Assembly (NCBI GenBank): GCA_039810085.1
Contig: JBDHWG010000005.1
Span: 1-64,000, forward strand
Direction of reading: 5' to 3'
DNA: 64,000 bases
DNA from: JBDHWG01 sp039810085
GTDB lineage: Bacteria; Chloroflexota; Anaerolineae; Epilineales; JAHCIE01
Shown: piece after piece, positions 1-10,536 of the stretch
How the letters are laid out: the number at the start of each line of letters is the position of its first letter
Position numbering within the stretch: position 1 is the first letter of the stretch
Program-made: the position numbers and the translations under genes
The notes under the pieces: generated by a model
What the model was told of the DNA's origin: nothing
Database searches by the model: none
The model's input: the letters and a program-made list of their open reading frames with translations, nothing else

Positions 1-112
1 CCGCTTTCGGCGTATTCTGGTGCGCTGGGACAAGAAGCCTGAACACTACATCGCCTTTCTGCACTTCGCCTGCGCCCTCATCGCCCTGCGCGCCGCAGGG
101 TTATTCGGATAG
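1..112 (+). CDS. C-terminal end of an IS5-family transposase (partial)
   Basis: The frame starting at base 2 reads 36 residues and stops at TAG 110-112. It contains RRILVRWDKKPEHY followed by AFLHFACALIALR, which matches the C-terminal end typical of IS5-family DDE transposases. The rest of the gene lies outside the window. The bases just after the stop (about 113-125) may be the element's terminal inverted repeat, but the other end cannot be seen to confirm it. The insertion sits beside the minus-strand cyclase gene, whose stop codon is 55 bp away. I am fairly sure of the family and cannot say whether the element is intact. Confidence 0.65.
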   Translation, partial: RFRRILVRWDKKPEHYIAFLHFACALIALRAAGLFG

Positions 113-167
113 GCTCTAAGACGGCAATTCCCTCTGTATCCTCGATGTCTATCTGTCAGTCTCTCCT

Positions 168-929
168 TTAATCGGGCAGGATGGCGACGACGCGGGCAGG
201 ACCGGCGCTGCCACCCTTGACCTTGAGCGGGAAGCAGGCCACTCTGTAGCCGAACGGCGGAAGCTGGTCCAGGTTCACCAACCGCTCGATTTGGCAGTAG
301 GGGAGGTCGGCCTGGTGCGCGGCCCAGAAGATGCCGCCTTCCTGGCGCTCCAGGGCTTCCTTCGCCTGAACGTCGAGCGGCTGATCCCAGCCCCACGCGT
401 CGATGCCCATGACGCGAATGCCCTGCTCGTAGAGCCAGTGCGTCGCTTCGGCGGTCACGCCACAACCCTGGAACATGTAGCCTGGATCGCCGTAGAACTT
501 GTCGCAGCCGGTGCGGATCATCACAATGTTGAGCGGGTGGAGGCGGTAGCCGATGCGATCCAGCTCATATTGGAGATTCTCGGTCGTGACGGCGTCACCC
601 TTGGCCTTGTGGCTGAAGTCGAGCACGACGCCATCCTGGAAGAACCACTCCAGGGGCAACTGGTCGATGGTCTGGGCGCGTTGGCCCTGGATGGTGCTAT
701 TGTAGTGCCAGGGCGCATCGACGTGGGTAACGTCGTGAGTCATCAGGCGTGTAAACGTTTCGGTCGCCCATCCCTCTTCGTTGCGCAGAAGGTGGCGCGG
801 CACGTGGAGGATCTGCTCGACCTGGGCTGCGCCCTGGCTGTGGTCGTTGTAGGTGAGGCCGGTGCTGATAAAGGCCGGCGTGCCTTCGGGGCTGGGGACG
901 ATCTCGGCCGAGAGATCGATGATGCGCAT
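168..929 (-). CDS. Cyclase family protein (kynurenine formamidase-like metal hydrolase)
   Basis: This 253-residue protein has the length and order of the cyclase/KynB family (PF04199), metal-dependent hydrolases acting on N-formyl amides or related bonds. The metal-binding signature, usually HxGTHxDxPxH, appears near residues 64-74 as HDVTHVDAPWH, so the first Gly is replaced by Val while the His and Asp ligands are kept. Other family landmarks are VMIRTG and GIDAWGWDQP. A good ribosome site (AGGAGG, 4 bases before ATG) fixes the start. It is the last gene of a minus-strand run behind two membrane proteins and menA. The substrate cannot be told from the sequence; several subfamilies share this fold. 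Confidence 0.8.
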   Translation of the reverse strand: MRIIDLSAEIVPSPEGTPAFISTGLTYNDHSQGAAQVEQILHVPRHLLRNEEGWATETFTRLMTHDVTHVDAPWHYNSTIQGQRAQTIDQLPLEWFFQDGVVLDFSHKAKGDAVTTENLQYELDRIGYRLHPLNIVMIRTGCDKFYGDPGYMFQGCGVTAEATHWLYEQGIRVMGIDAWGWDQPLDVQAKEALERQEGGIFWAAHQADLPYCQIERLVNLDQLPPFGYRVACFPLKVKGGSAGPARVVAILPD

Positions 930-937
930 GCTACCTC

Positions 938-1414
938 CTACGGGGATGAACCGCTATCGCTGCTGTTTGAGCCTGGCGATGATGATAGCGCAACTTCGGG
1001 TAAAGGCAAGACGCGCGGCCAGAGCTGCGAGATGAACAGGGCCAAGGCTGCGACGTACAGCAGACCGCCAGCCAGTGGCAAGAAGCGCATAACGGCTGGC
1101 TCCGCCGAGGCGACCATCAGGTCGTAGAGAAAGGCCAGCGCCACACCGCCGTTGAGCGCGACGTAGCCGAGGCGCACCAGCCCCTCGCGGCCGCGTGAGC
1201 CGCCGGTCAGACGGGGCAGGATCCAGAAGGCGACGCCGATGCTAAACTGCACCGTCCAGCCGACAAGCAGGATGTGGGCGTGGGAGGCGCGGAACCGCCA
1301 CAGGAACGGCCACCAGCCCAGGCCCTTGTTAGCGAGGACCAGGCCGCCGAGGGTGAAGCCGAAGAGCAGCCAGAAAAGCGCCGTGCGCACCATGAGGCGG
1401 CCGAGGGGCGGCAT
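938..1414 (-). CDS. Small four-helix membrane protein, heme-copper-oxidase-like (copy 2)
   Basis: This 158-residue protein has about four hydrophobic helices and a polar Ser/Pro-rich tail. Its second half-helix block reads HAHILLVGWTVQFSIGVAFW followed by ILPR, recalling the His-containing helices of heme-copper oxidase subunit I and NnrS-like proteins. Its ATG overlaps the stop of the upstream gene by one base (TAATG), so the two are translationally coupled. The pair are paralogs, sharing an F-x2-RTAL-W-LL start, a His-LL-x-VGW block and a -WP-R loop. The function is unknown; a role in heme or copper handling is a guess from the His pattern. Confidence 0.6.
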   Translation of the reverse strand: MPPLGRLMVRTALFWLLFGFTLGGLVLANKGLGWWPFLWRFRASHAHILLVGWTVQFSIGVAFWILPRLTGGSRGREGLVRLGYVALNGGVALAFLYDLMVASAEPAVMRFLPLAGGLLYVAALALFISQLWPRVLPLPEVALSSSPGSNSSDSGSSP

Positions 1415-1872
1415 TAGGCTTTCCGCGTGGTGTCGGCGCGGCGCGGCGGGCCAGCGCGGCCCTTGATGCGCGGCCAGATGAGATAGACGAACACGGCGGC
1501 CGCGACCACCTGCAAGACCGCCGAGACGACCAGCAGCCACCCCAGCTCGATTGGTCCGCCAGCGCCGAGCCAGCCTTCAGCGATGACGCGCAGCAGTAGC
1601 CCCAGGTTGAGGGAGACGTACAGCAGCCAGCCCAGGCGCTCATCGCCGTGGGGCTGCTCTTTCGTGTACGCCGGGAACATCCATAGCGCCACGCCGAAAA
1701 TGAGCTGCGCCGCCCAGCCGACCATGAGCAGGTGATAGAAGGTCGGCTGCAGGGCGGCGATGGCCGGGCTGAGGCCAAAGGCCTGGTTGACCAGCAGCAG
1801 TCCGCTGACGATAGCGGCGGCCAGGAGCCAGAGCAGCGCCGTGCGGATGAAGAAACGCGCTTGGGGATACAC
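1414..1872 (-). CDS. Small four-helix membrane protein, heme-copper-oxidase-like (copy 1)
   Basis: This 152-residue protein starts with GTG, with a GAGGGG ribosome site nine bases upstream. It has four predicted membrane helices and a basic C-terminal tail. The block YHLLMVGWAAQLIFGVALWM matches the equivalent block in the next gene, with one conserved His before LL-x-VGW. The two genes look like a tandem duplication whose products may form a heterodimer. They lie directly downstream of menA, so a link to a membrane respiratory chain is plausible but inferred. No heme-binding CxxCH motif is present. Confidence 0.6.
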   Translation of the reverse strand: MYPQARFFIRTALLWLLAAAIVSGLLLVNQAFGLSPAIAALQPTFYHLLMVGWAAQLIFGVALWMFPAYTKEQPHGDERLGWLLYVSLNLGLLLRVIAEGWLGAGGPIELGWLLVVSAVLQVVAAAVFVYLIWPRIKGRAGPPRRADTTRKA

Positions 1873-1885
1873 AGTCTATGCCCCT

Positions 1886-2770
1886 CTAGAAGAGAAGCCC
1901 GAGGGCGAACAGGACGCCGAAAAGGCCGACCAGTTGCGAGGTGCCGCCAAGGGCCTTATTGAGAGCCGGGCCGCGCAGGACATAAAGATCGCGCACAAGA
2001 CGGACGGTGAGCGGGAGCGTCAGCAGCGGGAGCAACGCCCATAGGGACGCGCCGCCCGTCAGCCATAGAAATACTGGCGCGGCATAGGCGACGACCGCCA
2101 GGACAATGTATTCGATGCGCGCGCTGTCTTTACCGATGAGCACGGCCAGCGTTCGCTTGCCCACCACGCGATCCGTATCCACGTCGCGCAGATTGTTCAC
2201 GACGATGATATTTGTGACGAGAGCGCCGACGGGCACAGCGGCGACAACTGCGGCGAGCGTCCAGGTGTGCGTTTGGAGATAATATGTGCCGACGACCCCG
2301 GCCAGCCCGAAGAACAGGAAGACGAACACGTCGCCGAGGCCGTTGTATCCCAGGGGGTAGGGGCCGGCGGTGTAGGCCAGGCCAGCCAGGATGGAGGCGA
2401 TGCCGATGACAAGGATCGGCCAGCCGCCGACCGTGACGAGGTAGAGACCTGCCACGGCAGCCAGGCCGAAAACCACCCACGTTCCGACCTCAACGGCGTG
2501 GGGCGAGAGCAGCCCCGCCGTGGTAACCCGCGTTGGGCCGACTCGCGCGATGTCGGCGCCTTTCTTGAAATCGTAGACATCGTTGGCGAAGTTGGTGCCG
2601 ATCTGGATACAGACGGCGCAGAACAGCGTGACCAGGGCCGGAACAGGAGCAAAGTCGCCCTGGCCGGTCGCCAGCGCCACGCCGACGAGAACCGGGACGA
2701 CCGCCGCCGTGAGCGTCTTGGGGCGCGATGCCAGGACCCAGGGTTTGACCGATGCTCGCGTAAGTGCCAT
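1886..2770 (-). CDS. menA: 1,4-dihydroxy-2-naphthoate polyprenyltransferase
   Basis: A membrane-bound UbiA-superfamily enzyme of 294 residues that attaches a polyprenyl chain to 1,4-dihydroxy-2-naphthoate in menaquinone synthesis. The first Asp-rich motif is NFANDVYDFKKGAD (near residues 60-73) and the second is NNLRDVDTDRVVGKRT, the form typical of MenA. About eight to nine hydrophobic helices are visible, and the length is normal. The start is either ATG at 2770 or an in-frame GTG two codons earlier; neither has an ideal ribosome site. A minus-strand TATAAT lies about 30 bases upstream. It heads the run menA, two membrane proteins, cyclase. Confidence 0.88.
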   Translation of the reverse strand: MALTRASVKPWVLASRPKTLTAAVVPVLVGVALATGQGDFAPVPALVTLFCAVCIQIGTNFANDVYDFKKGADIARVGPTRVTTAGLLSPHAVEVGTWVVFGLAAVAGLYLVTVGGWPILVIGIASILAGLAYTAGPYPLGYNGLGDVFVFLFFGLAGVVGTYYLQTHTWTLAAVVAAVPVGALVTNIIVVNNLRDVDTDRVVGKRTLAVLIGKDSARIEYIVLAVVAYAAPVFLWLTGGASLWALLPLLTLPLTVRLVRDLYVLRGPALNKALGGTSQLVGLFGVLFALGLLF

Positions 2771-2800
2771 AGCCACCTGAAGATGGACGAATCTAGCTAA

Positions 2801-2829
2801 ATTATAGAAATGCGGGCGTCGGACGAGAA
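2801..2829 (-). promoter_or_regulatory. Putative menA promoter
   Basis: On the minus strand a perfect TATAAT (2806-2801) follows TTCTCG (2829-2824) with a 17-base spacer. It is 24-30 bases before the menA start, so the leader would be very short. The -35 is weak. Confidence 0.45.
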
Positions 2830-2851
2830 CCTGTTCTGTACGTATTGTGAA

Positions 2852-2880
2852 TTGCGCCGCGAATCGGATAGGTTTATAAT
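2852..2880 (+). promoter_or_regulatory. Putative acnA promoter
   Basis: TTGCGC (2852-2857), a 17-base spacer and TATAAT (2875-2880) form a sigma70-type promoter, giving an acnA leader of roughly 115 bases. The same -35 variant TTGCGC with N17 and TATAAT is found before rpsL. Confidence 0.65.
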
Positions 2881-3001
2881 ACGCCCATACACCTCATTGG
2901 GTGATGTGTGGTCCATCCTGCCTGCCTGACGCCCTCGGACGAGACCCGTCGGCGCCACCACCCCGTACCTCAATCAAACTGTGCCAGAGGAGAAGTCGTG
3001 T

Positions 3002-5749
<2,748 letters not shown>

Positions 5750-5796
5750 GCGAGACCTGCCACGGCATGGACACCCTTGCCCGGCGCTAGAAGTGA

Positions 5797-5829
5797 GGGG
5801 GGATGGTAGCCGCCGTCCCCCCTTCGTTT
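5797..5829 (+). terminator. Terminator-like hairpin after acnA
   Basis: GGGGGGA (from 5797) pairs with TCCCCCC (to 5822) around a 12-base loop, followed by TTCGTTT. It lies 47 bases after the acnA stop. Confidence 0.6.
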
Positions 5830-5864
5830 ACCCTATGACCGGGACTGTCTACCGTACAAGAATC

Positions 5865-5892
5865 GGGCGTATAGGAAACGCCCAATTTCTTA
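5865..5892 (+). terminator. Second hairpin after acnA
   Basis: GGGCGT (5865-5870) pairs with ACGCCC (5878-5883), followed by AATTTCTT. It is probably a back-up terminator separating acnA from the nrdR promoter. The stem is only six base pairs. Confidence 0.4.
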
Positions 5893-5916
5893 AGGCGTAT
5901 TTTAACTTTCGGTCCC

Positions 5917-5945
5917 TTGAAATTCCCCCGGCTTTGTGATACACT
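5917..5945 (+). promoter_or_regulatory. nrdR-nrdJ promoter
   Basis: TTGAAA (5917-5922), a 17-base spacer and TACACT (5940-5945) give a good sigma70-type promoter. Transcription would start near 5952, just upstream of the two NrdR-box-like sites, leaving a leader of about 135 bases before nrdR. Confidence 0.65.
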
Positions 5946-5964
5946 ATTCTCCGCTAGACGAAAA

Positions 5965-6013
5965 GCCCCATATATTGTGGGTCTTGGGTCTTATGTACCC
6001 CTATATATGGACA
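5965..6013 (+). promoter_or_regulatory. Tandem NrdR-box-like operator
   Basis: Two AT-rich sites resemble the NrdR box ACACWATATATWGTGT. Site 1 (5965-5980) has the core CATATATTGTGG and matches 12 of 16 positions by eye. Site 2 (5998-6013) has the core CTATATATGG and matches about 10. Their starts are 33 bases apart, about three helix turns, which is the usual NrdR arrangement. They lie just after the nrdR promoter, so repression by the product of this operon is likely. Confidence 0.6.
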
Positions 6014-6088
6014 TGATGTGCCAGATGCCGTTATGGCATGGCAAGCCTGCGATTACCCCCAGTTTGCTCCTCACGTGGAGAAGTCCGT

Positions 6089-6577
6089 ATGCGTTGTCCC
6101 TTTTGCCGCTCGGATACGCGCGTGGTCGATACGCGCGAAGTCGGAAATGAGATACGCCGCCGCCGCGAGTGCAACGCGTGCCAGCAGCGCTTTACGACCT
6201 ACGAGCGTCTCGCCGCCGTGAACACGCTGGTTGTCAAGCGCGACAACCGCCGCGAAGAGTTCAACCGCGAGAAGCTGCGCCACAGTATTCTGCTCGCCTG
6301 CACCAAACGCCCTGTATCGTCGGACGCCGTCGAGAACCTCGTGAGTGAGGTCGAGGCCGAAATCTACCGCCAGAATCGCGGTGAAGTGCCAAGCGTGCTC
6401 ATCGGCGAGCTTGTCATGGAGAAGCTCCGCCGGCTGGACGATGTCGCCTATGTGCGCTTTGCCTCGGTCTACCGCGACTTCCGCGATGTGGAGATGTGGG
6501 CCGAGGAAATTCGGCGGCTCAAGGAGCGCAAAGAGCGCGAGGAAATGGAACGGCAGCAGCTTCGCCTGGCTCTCTAA
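6089..6577 (+). CDS. nrdR: Transcriptional repressor NrdR
   Basis: A repressor of ribonucleotide reductase genes, 162 residues long. The N-terminal zinc ribbon shows CPFC (Cys 3 and 6) and CNAC (near 31-34), followed by the ATP-cone domain that senses ATP/dATP. The ATG at 6089 has GGAG nine bases upstream and gives the standard start MRCPFC. It lies 87 bases before nrdJ on the same strand, downstream of one promoter and two NrdR-box-like sites, so it should autoregulate and control nrdJ. The C-terminal end is highly charged (Lys/Arg/Glu-rich). Confidence 0.96.
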   Translation: MRCPFCRSDTRVVDTREVGNEIRRRRECNACQQRFTTYERLAAVNTLVVKRDNRREEFNREKLRHSILLACTKRPVSSDAVENLVSEVEAEIYRQNRGEVPSVLIGELVMEKLRRLDDVAYVRFASVYRDFRDVEMWAEEIRRLKERKEREEMERQQLRLAL

Positions 6578-6664
6578 TCATCCGTTGATATGCAGGCGGA
6601 GGGGGAAGGTGTATGGCCCGCTCCGCTTTTCGTTGGACAGTATTGTTAAGGAGAGGAGTCCCGC

Positions 6665-9600
6665 ATGTCCGAGAGGTTGTCCCCGACCCCCGCGCCCTCA
6701 TCCACCCCCCGCGAGATTCATCTGACCCCCAATGCCCGAGTCGTTCTCACCAAGCGGTATCTGCGGCGTGGGCCCGACGGCAGGCCGATTGAGTCGGTCG
6801 AGGAAATGTTCGAGCGCATCTCTCGGGCGGTGGCCGAGCCGGATACGGAACATGGGAGCTTCGAGGAGACCGAGAAGACGTTCTTCGACCTCCTGACGAC
6901 GCTGCGCTTCTTCCCCAACTCGCCCACCTTCACCGGCGCGGGCACGCCGCTAGGCCAGCTCGCCGCGTGCTTCGTGCTCCCTATCGAGGATGACATGGGC
7001 CGCGCGTCGGACGGCATCTTCCAGACGCTGCGCAACGCGGCGCTGATCCAGCAGACGGGCGGCGGCAACGGCTTCTCCTTCTCGCGGCTGCGGCCCAAGG
7101 GCGACTTCGTGGCGACATCGGCGGGCACGGCGACCGGGCCGGTCGGCTTCCTCCGCGTCTACGACAAGGCATTCGGCGAGGTGGCGCAGGGGGGATCTCG
7201 GCGCGGGGCCAACATGGCGGTGCTGCGCGTGGACCACCCGGACATCATGGAGTTCATTCGCTGCAAGGCCCAGGAAGGGCAGATCTCTAACTTCAACATC
7301 TCGGTCGCCCTGACCGATGACTTCATGCGCGCGGTCAAGAATGACGAGGACTTCGACCTCATCAATCCCCGCGACAACTCGGTGTGGAAGCGGGTGCGGG
7401 CGCGGGAGGTCTTCGACGAGATTGTGAAATACGCGCACCACAACGGCGAGCCGGGCTGCCTCTTCATCGACACCGCCAACGCCGCCAACCCCGTCCCCCA
7501 TCTCTATGCTTTGGAAAGCACTAATCCCTGCGTGACAGGGGATACACTCGTTGCAACACCACATGGTTGGCGACGCGTGGATGAAATACGCGAAGGGGAT
7601 GAGATAAGTACTGTACTGGGGACGGGAAGGGTTGCAACGGTTGAAATCAATCCTAACGTGCCCGTGTATAACGTGTACTTGTCAGATGGTGGTGTTGTTC
7701 GCGCAACGGCAGCTCACCAGTTCCACGTGCGAGATTCGCGCAGGAAGTTTTATGAACCGCGCCGACTCGATCACCTTCAGCCAGGAGATTGGGTCCGAGT
7801 TTATCGAACGACTGTGCCTAACAATGAAGTTCCTCAGGGCAAAGTTGTACTGGAAAATCGTGAATACGGTTTCCTGGTCGGTGTCCTGGTTGGAGACGGC
7901 TGTTACACGCCACGCGGGTTGTCGAAGAACATCGTGCGCTTGAGTTCTCATGCCGATGATACAGAGTGGAATACTCTTCTTGAGCAAGCATTTGCACGTA
8001 TCGGCGCCGAAACGATGTACACGTATGTTAACGAAGGTAGCCGCTCGTTGATGATGGATCCGAAGCCCGGTCGTGTCGTTGCTGAGTGGGTTCGTTCCTT
8101 GCCGTTAGCTCCTGCCCGCGGACCTGAGAAAACTCTGCCTGGCTGCTATATCAATAGCAATAAGGAGTTCCTGGCGGGTCTACTGGATGGCCTATTTAGT
8201 ACGGATGGTAGTGTGGACCTCTCGTCCAATCATCCTTTGCTGCGATTCCATACGTCCAGCGTGACGCTTGCCCAGCAAGTTCGGCGCATTCTGCTGATGT
8301 TTGGTATTCATGGTCGGATTGCCAAGAGTGTCCGTCAACGGCATGATATCAAAGGTCGGGTCATTCGCTACGACCAACCCAAGTATGATGTCATTATCTC
8401 GGGCGGGAGCCTGGGACGTTTTGTCGAGCAGATCAGCCTAAGCCATCCAGAGAAGCAGCATCGTCTTGAGGAAGCTACTCTTCGCTGCAACCATACTGGT
8501 GGCAACTGGGCAGCACGGGTTGTGAAGATCGAGCCAGCAGGCGTCGAGGCGGTGTATGATCTGTACGAGCCGCGTAGTGACACCTGGATTACTGAAGGTT
8601 ATGTGAGCCGAGGGTGTGGCGAGCAGTGGTTAGGGCCTTACGAGAACTGTTGCCTTGGCTCGATCAACCTGGCGCAGCATATCATCGAGGTGGATGGCAA
8701 GCGCGCCGTGGACTGGGCCAAGCTTCAGCGTACCACGGAGGAGGCGACGCACTTCCTGGACAACGTCGTCTCGGCCAACAAGTACGTGCCCGCCGTCCCG
8801 CAGTTACAGCAGGCCGCGCTGCGTGCCCGTCGCATCGGCCTGGGCATCATGGGCCTGGGCGACATGATGTACGCCTTGGGCGTGCGCTACGGCAGCCGCG
8901 TCGGCGAGGAGTTCGCCGGTCAGATCATGGAGTTCGTCCGCTACCACTGCATGCGCACGTCAATCAAGCTGGCCGAGGAGCGGGGGCCGTTCGAGTCCAT
9001 CCACGGCTCGATCTACGACCCGGACAACCTCAAGTGGCAGCCGCCGACACCCCTCACGCCGTACACCCACGACTGGGGCCGCCCGCCGGTAGACTGGAGC
9101 GAGGTTGTGGACGGCATCCACCGTCACGGCATTCGCAACGCTGCCCAGACGACCATCGCGCCGACCGGCACCATCGCCACGGTCGCTGGCTGCGAGGGCT
9201 ACGGATGCGAGCCGGTGTTCGCCCTGGCGTATACGCGCCACGTCAAGGACCCGAACGGCGGCCCAGACATCGACCTGACCTACGCCAGCCCCCTGTTCGA
9301 GCAGGCGCTTATGGAGGTCGGCATCGATGAGGCGGCGCGGCAGAAGATTTACGATAAGGTCATGCGCACCGGCACGTGCCAGGAGATTGCTGATCTGCCA
9401 GCGTCTATCCGCGACACGTTCGTTGTCGCCGGCGACATCACGCCAGAGGGGCACGTCCGGATGCAGGCGGCCATGCAGGCATATGTTGACAACTCGTTAA
9501 GCAAAACGGTCAACTTTCCGGAGGGCGCGACGGAGGAGGACGTTGCCAAGGCGTTCATGATGGCGTGGGAGTTGGGTTGCAAGGGGCTGACGGTGTACGT

Positions 9601-10207
9601 CACCGGCTCGCGCGAGCAGGTCGTGCTCGAAACGAAGCACACCCAGGAGGCCAAGCAGCAGGCCAAGCTGCCGGTCGTTGTGCCGAAGCCGCGGGAGCGC
9701 CAGGCTGTGCTGACCGGCAAGACCTACCGCATGGAAACGCCCATCGGCACCGCCTACGTCACCATCAACGAGTGCGACGGCGAGCCGTATGAGGTGTTCA
9801 TCAACGTGGGCAAGGGCGGCAGCGACGTGGCCGCCGTATCCGAGGCGCTGGGCCGGCTGTGCTCGCTCGAGCTTCAGACCCCGTCGCCGCTTTCGGCGCG
9901 GGACCGCGCGAAAGAGATCATCCACAAGCTGCGCGGTATCAGTGGCAGCCAAGCGATTGGCTTCGGGCCACAGCGCGTGGCGTCCCTGCCGGATGCCATT
10001 GCTGTCGCTCTGTCGCGGTATATCGAGGCTGACGCCGAGCAGGCGATGCAGCTTCCACTGACGACCTCTGCATCGGAAGAAGTGATGTCGCCCTATACCA
10101 ACGGAAAGTCGGTGCACCGCGACCTCTGCCCAGAGTGCGGTCAGGCGACACTGATGCACGAGGAAGGCTGCCGGCATTGCACCTCCTGCGGGTACTCCAA
10201 GTGCTAG
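6665..10207 (+). CDS. nrdJ: Adenosylcobalamin-dependent (class II) ribonucleotide reductase with intein
   Basis: It reduces ribonucleotides to deoxyribonucleotides using a B12-derived radical. The open frame is 1180 residues, of which residues 289-650 are an intein; the extein product would be about 818 residues. Family landmarks are QTGGGNGFSFSRLRP, the interrupted motif STNP/CGEQWLGPYENC, LGIMGLGDMMYALG, APTGTIATVAGCEGYGCEP and a C-terminal zinc-ribbon/redox tail with CPEC and CTSC before YSKC. The ATG at 6665 is preceded by AAGGAGAGGAG. It is downstream of nrdR and presumably repressed by it. The exact rejoining of STNP to CGEQ shows where the intein sits. Confidence 0.95.
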   Translation: MSERLSPTPAPSSTPREIHLTPNARVVLTKRYLRRGPDGRPIESVEEMFERISRAVAEPDTEHGSFEETEKTFFDLLTTLRFFPNSPTFTGAGTPLGQLAACFVLPIEDDMGRASDGIFQTLRNAALIQQTGGGNGFSFSRLRPKGDFVATSAGTATGPVGFLRVYDKAFGEVAQGGSRRGANMAVLRVDHPDIMEFIRCKAQEGQISNFNISVALTDDFMRAVKNDEDFDLINPRDNSVWKRVRAREVFDEIVKYAHHNGEPGCLFIDTANAANPVPHLYALESTNPCVTGDTLVATPHGWRRVDEIREGDEISTVLGTGRVATVEINPNVPVYNVYLSDGGVVRATAAHQFHVRDSRRKFYEPRRLDHLQPGDWVRVYRTTVPNNEVPQGKVVLENREYGFLVGVLVGDGCYTPRGLSKNIVRLSSHADDTEWNTLLEQAFARIGAETMYTYVNEGSRSLMMDPKPGRVVAEWVRSLPLAPARGPEKTLPGCYINSNKEFLAGLLDGLFSTDGSVDLSSNHPLLRFHTSSVTLAQQVRRILLMFGIHGRIAKSVRQRHDIKGRVIRYDQPKYDVIISGGSLGRFVEQISLSHPEKQHRLEEATLRCNHTGGNWAARVVKIEPAGVEAVYDLYEPRSDTWITEGYVSRGCGEQWLGPYENCCLGSINLAQHIIEVDGKRAVDWAKLQRTTEEATHFLDNVVSANKYVPAVPQLQQAALRARRIGLGIMGLGDMMYALGVRYGSRVGEEFAGQIMEFVRYHCMRTSIKLAEERGPFESIHGSIYDPDNLKWQPPTPLTPYTHDWGRPPVDWSEVVDGIHRHGIRNAAQTTIAPTGTIATVAGCEGYGCEPVFALAYTRHVKDPNGGPDIDLTYASPLFEQALMEVGIDEAARQKIYDKVMRTGTCQEIADLPASIRDTFVVAGDITPEGHVRMQAAMQAYVDNSLSKTVNFPEGATEEDVAKAFMMAWELGCKGLTVYVTGSREQVVLETKHTQEAKQQAKLPVVVPKPRERQAVLTGKTYRMETPIGTAYVTINECDGEPYEVFINVGKGGSDVAAVSEALGRLCSLELQTPSPLSARDRAKEIIHKLRGISGSQAIGFGPQRVASLPDAIAVALSRYIEADAEQAMQLPLTTSASEEVMSPYTNGKSVHRDLCPECGQATLMHEEGCRHCTSCGYSKC
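7529..8614 (+). mobile_element. In-frame LAGLIDADG intein in nrdJ
   Basis: A 362-residue intein begins at Cys 289 (block A, CVTGDTLV). It has the block B TxxH motif (TAAHQFH) and two LAGLIDADG-type endonuclease motifs (GFLVGVLVGDG and FLAGLLDGLFSTDG). It stops before the +1 Cys of CGEQ. The C-terminal blocks are unusual: VYDLYEPRSDTWITEGYVSRG replaces the familiar block F His and the terminal His-Asn, so the last three residues are Ser-Arg-Gly. The DNA is less GC-rich and uses different codons from the flanking extein, consistent with horizontal arrival. The Asn needed for the usual C-terminal cleavage is absent, so normal splicing is doubtful. Confidence 0.9.
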
Positions 10208-10258
10208 GGGGCTAATGACCGGAGTCTCTGGTAGGAGACCCGAGGGCGTTCTCCGAAG

Positions 10259-10296
10259 AACAGCTACCGCTGTACCGAGGCGCGGCGGTAGCTGTT
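10259..10296 (+). terminator. Hairpin after nrdJ, likely terminator
   Basis: A perfect 12-bp inverted repeat, AACAGCTACCGC (10259-10270) with its complement at 10285-10296, has a 14-base loop and begins 52 bases after the nrdJ stop. The trailing T-run is short (TGTTTGT). Confidence 0.65.
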
Positions 10297-10393
10297 TGTA
10301 GACGGTCGGCGGTTGGCGAAAAAGTCAGCCGTCGAACCCTCGTACAGCAACCTTACAGTTTTTGAAAAAGGCTCTGTCTAAGGCCATTGTCTA

Positions 10394-10422
10394 TTGACAC
10401 GCCGCGCTAAGCCTGATATACT
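10394..10422 (+). promoter_or_regulatory. Strong promoter for a candidate small RNA
   Basis: TTGACA (10394-10399), a 17-base spacer and TATACT (10417-10422) are near consensus. No plus-strand gene starts for the next 470 bases, while a hairpin that could end a short transcript lies about 80 bases downstream. Confidence 0.7.
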
Positions 10423-10428
10423 GGACTC

Positions 10429-10536
10429 GACGCGCCAAGCTCATCCCCGCCGCACATCCAGCTCTCATTCTTCCCACCATCCACCCACCCCCTTGGCGCG
10501 TTACAGAGGCCGACGTGATACCACGCCGGCCTCTTC
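10429..10536 (+). ncRNA. Candidate small RNA between nrdJ and rpoB
   Basis: The predicted start is seven bases after the TATACT box. The transcript would open with CGCGCCAAG (10431-10439), which pairs perfectly with CTTGGCGCG (10492-10500) and encloses a 52-base, C- and pyrimidine-rich, largely unpaired loop. A second hairpin follows: AGAGGCCG (10505-10512) with CGGCCTCT (10527-10534) around an inner CGTG/CACG stem, then CTTCC. This promoter, closed loop and hairpin form a self-contained unit of about 105 bases. It does not resemble 4.5S, tmRNA or RNase P RNA. The weak U-tract leaves open that it is only the far 5' leader of rpoB. Confidence 0.45.

Noticed and set aside
7632..7987. Small frames on both strands inside the nrdJ intein
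   Set aside because: They lie within a continuous intein frame with clear block motifs; no ribosome sites.
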